DNA of 10,392 bases. Source: UBA2233 sp002347965 [NCBI: Nitrospirae bacterium UBA2233] (lineage in GTDB: Bacteria > UBA2233). Below, in pieces: positions 6,460 through 10,392 of the stretch. The DNA lies in contig DDYN01000034.1 in NCBI GenBank assembly GCA_002347965.1, forward strand, positions 1-10,392. Direction: 5' to 3'. The notes beneath the pieces were generated by a model. The model saw nothing but the letters and a program-made list of their open reading frames with translations, had not been told where the DNA came from and ran no database searches. The translations under genes and the position numbers were made by a program. Each line of letters opens with the position of its first letter. Positions within the stretch are counted from its first letter, which is position 1.

Positions 6460-8037
6460 ATGAAAGAGTACCTCCAGCCAACGAGGGGATTCGCCATTCT
6501 AATGGCGATCGGTCTATGGCTTAGCATTGTGGGCATTTGGAGTTACCCCTTGCTCGAGCCGGACGAGGCCAAGCATGCCCTTATTGTCCGCGCAATGCTC
6601 GAAGGATCGTTTTGGATGCCCTACTTAAACGGGGAGCCTTTCTTCGATAAGCCCATTCTCCCTTTTGCGTTGATGGCCGTCTTTGCGAAGTTTCTCGGGA
6701 TGAACGAGTTCGCACTCCGCCTTCCCGGGGCACTTCTCGGGTTTGCGAGCGTCATCGTGCTCTATCGGTTCGTCCTTAGGCTTCGTGGCGACGCAGAGGC
6801 TTTTTGGGCGGGGTTCGTGTGGACTACCAGCCCGCTGTTTCTCGCTGCAAGCCACATCCCGACCCATGACATCTACCTTGCGTTCTTTAGCATCCTATCC
6901 ACGTTCGCGGGTTTTAGGCTGCTTACAGAACAGGGCACCCCTACGGAAAGCCGCTTCTTGGGCGTAGGATTCTGGCTTGGTTTGGCGGGCGGCGTGCTTT
7001 CCAAGGGGCTTCTTGGCATCGTCCTTCCGGGAATTGCACTGCTCGGGCCTGCCTTGGTTGAGCGTCAATATTTGAAGGCCGCCGCTAAAAGGTTCTTTCG
7101 TATCGAGGGAATTGCTTATTTTTTGTTGCTTGTCCTCCCTTGGTACGCCTACGTCCTCGTTGTCTACCCAGAGTTCGGTCCAAGCTTTCTCGTGCGTCAG
7201 CATATGGGGAATTTTTTGGGGTCTTTGCCGAGGCACCCGGAGCCTTTCTGGTATTACCTTCCGCTTTTGTTTGGGGTCTTCTTCCCATGGGCGTTCTTTT
7301 TGCCGTTTATTCCGTTTGCGTGGCATCCAGAGCACAAAGACAGGACATTCGTAGCGCTTTGTGCCTCTCAAAGCCTTGGAATTCTCTTGTTCTTTTCCGT
7401 TGCCGCTTCAAAGCTTCCTTTGTACATATTGCCGGCACTGCCAGGCTTTTGCATGGCGTTTGCACCCTTTTTAGTCAAGAACGCCCCCGCCAGGGAGAGG
7501 CATTTAAAGATACTACTGGGCTTCATTGCGGTCGTTTTTTTGGCGGCCATTCCTTACGGGTTGGTGTTCGCCAAAAGCGCTTACCCGGGCTTCTTCAGGC
7601 CTGCCGTCGTTCTCAGCGCCTTGATGACCCCCGTTCTTCTGGTAGCGCTTTTGTTTTCTTGGAGGGGCACGGTCGGCTGGCTCAAAGGCTACGTCGTGTT
7701 CGGCCTTGTCTTCTTGTATACTCTCGGGTTTCTTTGCGTAACTCCCCTCGTGGGAAGTTACGGCTCGAGCAAGGCTGCCGTCCAACGGCTTGAACAAAGC
7801 GCCCCCAAAGATGCGGTAGTCCTCTGCTACAGGAGGAATTGCCTCTCCGCTCAATTCTACCTAGGGCGCCCGGTAAAACGGGTCGAGCACTTGGACCGAA
7901 ACATGCTTGTGCCTTCAAGGCCTCTTTACGTGCTCGTTAAGAAGAAATACCTCACCCCCTTCCTTGCAGAGGCGAGACCGCTCGGCATAAAAGTTGAATT
8001 CCGTTCCGAGGGGTTCTGGCTGATCCGGGTGGGATAA
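6460..8037 (+). CDS. ArnT/PMT-like integral membrane glycosyltransferase (GT39/GT83 type)
   Basis: Polytopic inner-membrane enzyme, 525 residues, expected to transfer a sugar from a polyprenyl-phosphate donor to a periplasmic acceptor such as lipid A, another glycolipid or a protein. Seen: a first membrane helix at about 11-29, followed at once by L-L-E-P-D-E-A-K-H-A (31-40), matching the conserved acidic motif (DPDEAR-Y-A) of ArnT/PMT enzymes. Next come L-N-G-E-P-F-F-D-K-P (57-65, compare FxKPPL in ArnT), an H-x-x-T-H-D at 132-137, about ten further hydrophobic helices, and a soluble C-terminal region of about 80 residues. The length fits ArnT (about 550). The frame is open to a TTG at 6376, but that start lies in the predicted promoter, so the ATG at 6460 is chosen; it lacks a clear ribosome binding site. 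GT9 and GT2 genes follow at once. Donor and acceptor cannot be named from sequence. Confidence 0.85.
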   Translation: MKEYLQPTRGFAILMAIGLWLSIVGIWSYPLLEPDEAKHALIVRAMLEGSFWMPYLNGEPFFDKPILPFALMAVFAKFLGMNEFALRLPGALLGFASVIVLYRFVLRLRGDAEAFWAGFVWTTSPLFLAASHIPTHDIYLAFFSILSTFAGFRLLTEQGTPTESRFLGVGFWLGLAGGVLSKGLLGIVLPGIALLGPALVERQYLKAAAKRFFRIEGIAYFLLLVLPWYAYVLVVYPEFGPSFLVRQHMGNFLGSLPRHPEPFWYYLPLLFGVFFPWAFFLPFIPFAWHPEHKDRTFVALCASQSLGILLFFSVAASKLPLYILPALPGFCMAFAPFLVKNAPARERHLKILLGFIAVVFLAAIPYGLVFAKSAYPGFFRPAVVLSALMTPVLLVALLFSWRGTVGWLKGYVVFGLVFLYTLGFLCVTPLVGSYGSSKAAVQRLEQSAPKDAVVLCYRRNCLSAQFYLGRPVKRVEHLDRNMLVPSRPLYVLVKKKYLTPFLAEARPLGIKVEFRSEGFWLIRVG

Positions 8038-8040
8038 CGC

Positions 8041-9195
8041 ATGAAATTCCGAACTGATTGCCTGGAGTTCCTAGGGGACAGGCCCTGCAAGCCTCACAAA
8101 TTGAGGGGCCGTACGTGCAACACCTGTCCTGAATACGTGCAGGAACGAGGAAGGCTTCTCCTTGTCAAACTGGGCGCTTTGGGAGATGTCGTAAGGACGT
8201 TGCCGTTGCTGGAAGCGCTCTCTAAGGCCTATGCCGGCTTCAGCATTTGGGTGGTTACGCAAAAGCCCTCTCTTCCGTTCTTTTCGGCAAACCCATTTGT
8301 CAGGCGGGCGGTTTTGCTCGAGCACGCCCCGCTTTTCCTTTCTCGGGTAGGCTTCCAAATCGCCGCAAACCTCGACCTCGACCCGTTGGCCTGCGCGGTG
8401 GTCGGACTTGCCCAGGCCGATCAAAAGCTTGGGTTTGGGCTCGATGCCTCGGGTAACGTCGTCCCGTTGGATGAGCGGGCAAGCACTTGGTATGCGATGA
8501 GCCTGGATGACCCCACCAAACGGGCCAACCACGAAACCTACCAGCAGCACATGGCCAGAATCCTTGGAGTCTCGTTCAAGAACGAGCCAATCCGAATCGA
8601 GCCTGGCCAAAAGCGGATGGAACTGGCAAAAAAGCTTCTGCAGCAGGCTGGGTTCAACCCTTCCCAGCGGCCGCTCATCGGGCTGAACACGGGTTCTTCC
8701 GGGCGGTGGCCGCTTAAGGCCCCCCCCGCCGCGCATTTTGTGGAGCTTATCCGCCTTTTGGACGCCCAGGGTCTTACGCCCGTCAGCCTACTAGGCGGCC
8801 ATGAGCAGTTCTCCAAGAATCAAGCCATCGCAAACGCTGCCCGGAAAAAGGCGGTCGTTTTGGATGTTCGCCAAGACGTTCTCGAGTTTGCGGCGCTCGT
8901 CGCTTGGCATAACCTGATCGTCACGGGGGATACCTTAGCCCTTCACCTGGCGCTTGCCTTCAAGGTGAGGGTCGTTGCAATGTTTGGGCCTACTTCCGCC
9001 CAAGAGATCGAGCTTTACGGGCTCGGCACAAAGCTCGTCGGCGACGTCCCCTGCATCGGCTGCTACACGAGCGTTTGCGAAAAACAACCCACGTGCATGG
9101 ATACGATCACGCCCAAGGAGATTTTCGGTGCCATCCTCAACGAGCTTTCCCATGGCCATCGTTCTACCCACCTACAACGAGGCCCAGAACGTTGA
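8041..9195 (+). CDS. Glycosyltransferase family 9 (heptosyltransferase-like) with N-terminal Cys/His cluster
   Basis: Cytoplasmic GT-B fold enzyme of 384 residues, probably adding a heptose or another sugar to an LPS-core-like or other surface glycan. GT9 signs: L-L-L-V-K-L-G-A-L-G-D-V-V-R-T-L-P at 39-55, the second-domain strand I-G-L-N-T-G-S-S-G-R-W-P at 213-224, and the donor-site stretch V-T-G-D-T-L-A-L-H-L-A-L-A-F-K-V-R-V-V-A-M-F-G-P-T-S at 294-319. Before the first domain lies a 32-residue extension with Cys7, Cys16, His19, Cys26 and Cys29, a spacing that could bind zinc or a cluster. A second group, Cys338, 341, 346 and 352, lies near the C-terminus, as in many GT9 proteins. The gene starts 3 nt after the GT39 stop behind GGGTGGGA. 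Its last 14 codons overlap the GT2 gene; the end of the family homology is about residue 368, so the final SHGHRSTHLQRGPER looks like run-on past the natural end. Confidence 0.88.
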   Translation: MKFRTDCLEFLGDRPCKPHKLRGRTCNTCPEYVQERGRLLLVKLGALGDVVRTLPLLEALSKAYAGFSIWVVTQKPSLPFFSANPFVRRAVLLEHAPLFLSRVGFQIAANLDLDPLACAVVGLAQADQKLGFGLDASGNVVPLDERASTWYAMSLDDPTKRANHETYQQHMARILGVSFKNEPIRIEPGQKRMELAKKLLQQAGFNPSQRPLIGLNTGSSGRWPLKAPPAAHFVELIRLLDAQGLTPVSLLGGHEQFSKNQAIANAARKKAVVLDVRQDVLEFAALVAWHNLIVTGDTLALHLALAFKVRVVAMFGPTSAQEIELYGLGTKLVGDVPCIGCYTSVCEKQPTCMDTITPKEIFGAILNELSHGHRSTHLQRGPER

Positions 9196-9895
9196 CGGGA
9201 TTTTAACGGAACTTCACGGCCTGTTTCCCGACGCTGCCCTCGTCGTCGTGGACGACAACTCCCCGGATGGAACGGCTAAGATCGTCGAAGGGCTCAAGCA
9301 AAACATCCCAGGGGTTGTGCTCGTTGTTCGCCAGAACGAGCGCGGCCGGGGAACCGCCGGGAAGGCAGGCTTCCAGGAAGCCCTTGCTTTGGGTGCCAGG
9401 GTAATTGCCGAAATGGACGCAGACGGGTCTCACAGCCCGAGCGACCTTCCTTTGCTCGTCAAGGCGCTCGATTCTTGCGATGTCGCGGTAGGATCGCGGT
9501 ATACACGGGAAGGAGGGGATTTTCGAGGCTCATGGGTCAGGAGGTCGCTGTCGTGGGCATCTATTCGTTTCGTCCGGGCCATTTTAGGCGTGCCGGTACG
9601 AGACCCAAACTCGGGATTTCGCGCGTTCAAACGAGAGGTACTGGAGGGAATCTCGCCAGAAACGCTCACGGCCAAAGGGCCGGAGATTGTCCATGAGGTG
9701 CTGATGAGGGCCTACAGGCAAGGCTTTCGAATTAAGGAAGTGCCGATTCACTTCCACGATAGGCAAGCTGGTACCTCAAAGCTTACGCTTGGCCAGCTTC
9801 CAAGGAGCTTCCTGTTTGCGTTGTACTTAAGGCTAACTACCAAAAACCGCCACAGTGCTCCGTCTATAATCGCGCAGCGATTTAGGGGGCGGTGA
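9152..9895 (+). CDS. GT2 polyprenyl-phosphate sugar synthase (dolichol-phosphate mannosyltransferase-like)
   Basis: GT-A fold enzyme, 247 residues, expected to load a sugar (mannose or a relative) from its nucleotide form onto polyprenyl phosphate at the cytoplasmic face of the membrane. Motifs: I-V-L-P-T-Y-N-E-A-Q-N-V (3-14), V-V-D-D-N-S-P-D-G-T (32-41), metal-binding D-A-D in E-M-D-A-D-G-S-H-S (87-95), V-G-S-R-Y (113-117), D-P-N-S-G-F-R-A-F-K (151-160), and V-P-I-H-F-H-D-R-Q-A-G-T-S-K-L (197-211), all typical of the DPM1 branch. There is no C-terminal membrane domain. The start at 9152 gives the canonical N-terminus and overlaps the GT9 gene by 44 nt, so translation is probably coupled. The last 15-20 residues (after L-T-T-K) look unlike the family and coincide with a hairpin that may belong to the adjoining insertion sequence, so the original C-terminus may have been replaced. 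Confidence 0.9.
   Translation: MAIVLPTYNEAQNVDGILTELHGLFPDAALVVVDDNSPDGTAKIVEGLKQNIPGVVLVVRQNERGRGTAGKAGFQEALALGARVIAEMDADGSHSPSDLPLLVKALDSCDVAVGSRYTREGGDFRGSWVRRSLSWASIRFVRAILGVPVRDPNSGFRAFKREVLEGISPETLTAKGPEIVHEVLMRAYRQGFRIKEVPIHFHDRQAGTSKLTLGQLPRSFLFALYLRLTTKNRHSAPSIIAQRFRGR
9868..9882. repeat. Inverted repeat, 6-bp stem with GCA loop, inside the 3' end of the GT2 gene
   Basis: AATCGC-GCA-GCGATT, a perfect 6-bp stem with a 3-nt loop. It shares the GCA loop and an ATCGC stem core with the hairpin at 9905-9921. It is a candidate subterminal hairpin of the IS200/IS605 element. No T-run follows, so it is not an intrinsic terminator. Confidence 0.6.
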
Positions 9896-9904
9896 AGCGG
9901 CGCT

Positions 9905-9921
9905 ATCGCCCGCAGGGCGAT
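9905..9921. repeat. Inverted repeat, 7-bp stem with GCA loop, at the tnpA end of the IS element
   Basis: ATCGCCC-GCA-GGGCGAT, a perfect 7-bp stem with a 3-nt loop, ending at the last base of the tnpA remnant stop codon (9921-9923, minus strand). IS200/IS605 elements carry short subterminal hairpins in this position that TnpA binds as single-stranded DNA. It lies 10 nt after the GT2 stop and has no T-run on either strand, so a terminator role is less likely. Confidence 0.6.
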
Positions 9922-10100
9922 CATTCCGGCCTCTCCTGTTGCTCGATGTATTGCTTGAGTACGGACAGTGGCGCACCGCCCACCGTGAGGATGCAATAGC
10001 TGCGGCTCCAGAATACCGGCTTACTCCAATAAACCCGTTTCAGATGATCGGCAAATTCTTTGCGCAGCAATCGGCTGGTAACCGTTTTCAGGTTATTCAC
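9921..10100 (-). pseudogene. tnpA: tnpA remnant: C-terminal part of an IS200-like Y1 transposase
   Basis: The 59 codons from GTG at 10100 to TGA at 9921-9923 read V-N-N-L-K-T-V-T-S-R-L-L-R-K-E-F, then F-W-S-R-S-Y-C-I-L-T-V-G-G-A-P, then L-K-Q-Y-I-E-Q-Q. This is the C-terminal half of TnpA_IS200, including the likely nucleophilic tyrosine in K-Q-Y-I-E-Q-Q. Family members have about 130-150 residues, and the N-terminal half with the metal-binding HUH motif is missing. Upstream of 10100 on this strand the frame stays open to 10265, but that part is antisense to tnpB and shows no TnpA similarity. It should not be an active transposase. Whether the GTG is used to make a short peptide is unknown. 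Confidence 0.8.
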
Positions 10101-10102
10101 AG

Positions 10103-10108
10103 TATAAT
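10103..10108 (+). promoter_or_regulatory. Probable -10 box for tnpB
   Basis: A perfect TATAAT ends 6 nt before the tnpB ATG at 10115, so transcription would begin at or next to the ATG. That implies a leaderless or nearly leaderless mRNA, and no ribosome binding site is visible. I could not find a convincing -35 box at the right distance. Confidence 0.4.
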
Positions 10109-10114
10109 AAAAGC

Positions 10115-10392
10115 ATGCCGAATCGTAAAGTGACCTATCGTTTGTATCCCAACGCCAAGCAGGAAGCGCGGCTTTTGGAGATGCTCGGCCTGCATCAGCG
10201 GCTGTATAACACGGCGTTGGAAGAACGCATCCGCATGTACCAGGAAACTGGCAAGGGATTGTCATTTGCCGATCAGTGCAAGGCGCTCACGCAATGGCGC
10301 AAGGCCGTCCCTGCCCTGGCCGGGCTGAATGCACAATCGGAACAGGTGACGCTTAAACGCCTGGATTTGGCCTTTCAGCATTTCTTTCGTCG
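10115..10392 (+). CDS. tnpB: TnpB (OrfB) of an IS200/IS605 element, 5' part only
   Basis: The first 92 codons of TnpB run off the right edge. The start M-P-N-R-K-V-T-Y-R-L-Y-P-N-A-K-Q-E and the following L-H-Q-R-L-Y-N-T-A-L-E-E-R are typical of the helix-turn-helix N-terminus of TnpB, and the rest continues as the expected helical region (W-R-K-A-V-P-A-L-A-G-L-N-A-Q). TnpB proteins are RNA-guided DNA nucleases related to Cas12, guided by an RNA from the 3' end of the element. The RuvC-like catalytic residues, the zinc finger and the guide RNA would all lie beyond the window, so activity cannot be judged. The start follows a TATAAT with no ribosome binding site. The frame is open throughout the visible part. 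Confidence 0.85.
   Translation, partial: MPNRKVTYRLYPNAKQEARLLEMLGLHQRLYNTALEERIRMYQETGKGLSFADQCKALTQWRKAVPALAGLNAQSEQVTLKRLDLAFQHFFR

Larger units (their letters stand above)
9905..10392. mobile_element. IS200/IS605-family insertion sequence, partial (right part outside the window)
   Basis: Divergent tnpA (remnant, minus) and tnpB (plus) genes with hairpins at the tnpA end identify the family. The exact left tip is not defined; it could be as far left as about 9860 if the hairpin at 9868-9882 belongs to the element. These elements make no target duplication, so the boundary cannot be found from direct repeats. Codon use differs from the neighbours: the tnpB fragment uses only CGN for arginine, whereas the GT2 gene uses AGG often, in keeping with foreign origin. 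Confidence 0.75.

Noticed and set aside
7140-7793. Plus-strand open frame of 217 codons inside the GT39 gene
   Set aside because: It is an alternate frame of a gene with clear family motifs; its own product resembles nothing and is full of Arg and Cys.
8071-8736. Minus-strand open frame of 221 codons
   Set aside because: It is antisense to the GT9 gene, which has unmistakable family motifs.
8975-9151. 59-codon N-terminal extension of the GT2 gene
   Set aside because: It is an alternate frame over the GT9 C-terminal region; the GT2 family begins at the M-A-I-V-L-P-T-Y-N-E encoded from 9152.
9896-9925. Intrinsic terminator of the glycosyltransferase operon
   Set aside because: The hairpin at 9905-9921 is not followed by a T-run on either strand, and its place at the tnpA end fits an IS end better.
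10101-10265. Upstream part of the open frame that contains the tnpA remnant
   Set aside because: It is antisense to tnpB and has no TnpA similarity; only codons from 10100 leftward match the family.

Overview
The window looks like chromosomal DNA from a Gram-negative (diderm) bacterium. It carries an MCE/Mla-type phospholipid transport module and glycosyltransferases of the kinds used for LPS or cell-surface glycans. The lineage cannot be fixed from sequence alone. The short methionine synthase, the G-x-G-T-L-G-K-L repeats in the MCE protein and the cysteine-rich start of the family 9 glycosyltransferase recall Desulfobacterota-, Nitrospirota- or Omnitrophota-like genomes, but this is an impression from memory and not a search result.

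Layout. Positions 6299 down to 69 (minus strand) form one tightly packed apparent operon: metH (cobalamin-dependent methionine synthase without the reactivation domain), an unrecognised exported protein of 413 residues built from about twenty copies of a roughly 19-residue aromatic-proline repeat, then mlaE (permease), mlaF (ATPase) and mlaD (MCE substrate-binding protein). The metH and repeat-protein genes overlap in ATGA, the repeat protein and mlaE are 2 nt apart, and the other gaps are under 30 nt. A good promoter (TTGTAT-N17-TATAAT) lies just upstream of metH. At the far left edge another minus-strand promoter points out of the window.

Positions 6460 to 9895 (plus strand) form a second operon reading away from metH: an ArnT/PMT-like integral membrane glycosyltransferase (GT39), a GT9 heptosyltransferase-like enzyme with an N-terminal Cys/His cluster, and a GT2 enzyme resembling dolichol/polyprenyl-phosphate mannosyltransferase. 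The GT2 enzyme would make a polyprenyl-phosphate sugar and the GT39 enzyme would use such a donor, so the two probably act in one pathway. The two operons are fired by back-to-back promoters whose -35 boxes are only 3 bp apart.

Positions from about 9868 to the right edge hold part of an IS200/IS605-family element: two small hairpins with the same GCA loop, a 59-codon C-terminal remnant of the tnpA Y1 transposase (minus strand), and the intact 5' end of tnpB (plus strand), which runs off the window. The element sits against, and may supply, the last codons of the GT2 gene.

The most unusual item is the aromatic-proline repeat protein, placed between a methionine synthase and an MCE lipid transporter. 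I saw no CRISPR array, tRNA or rRNA, and no gene-free stretch above 300 bases.
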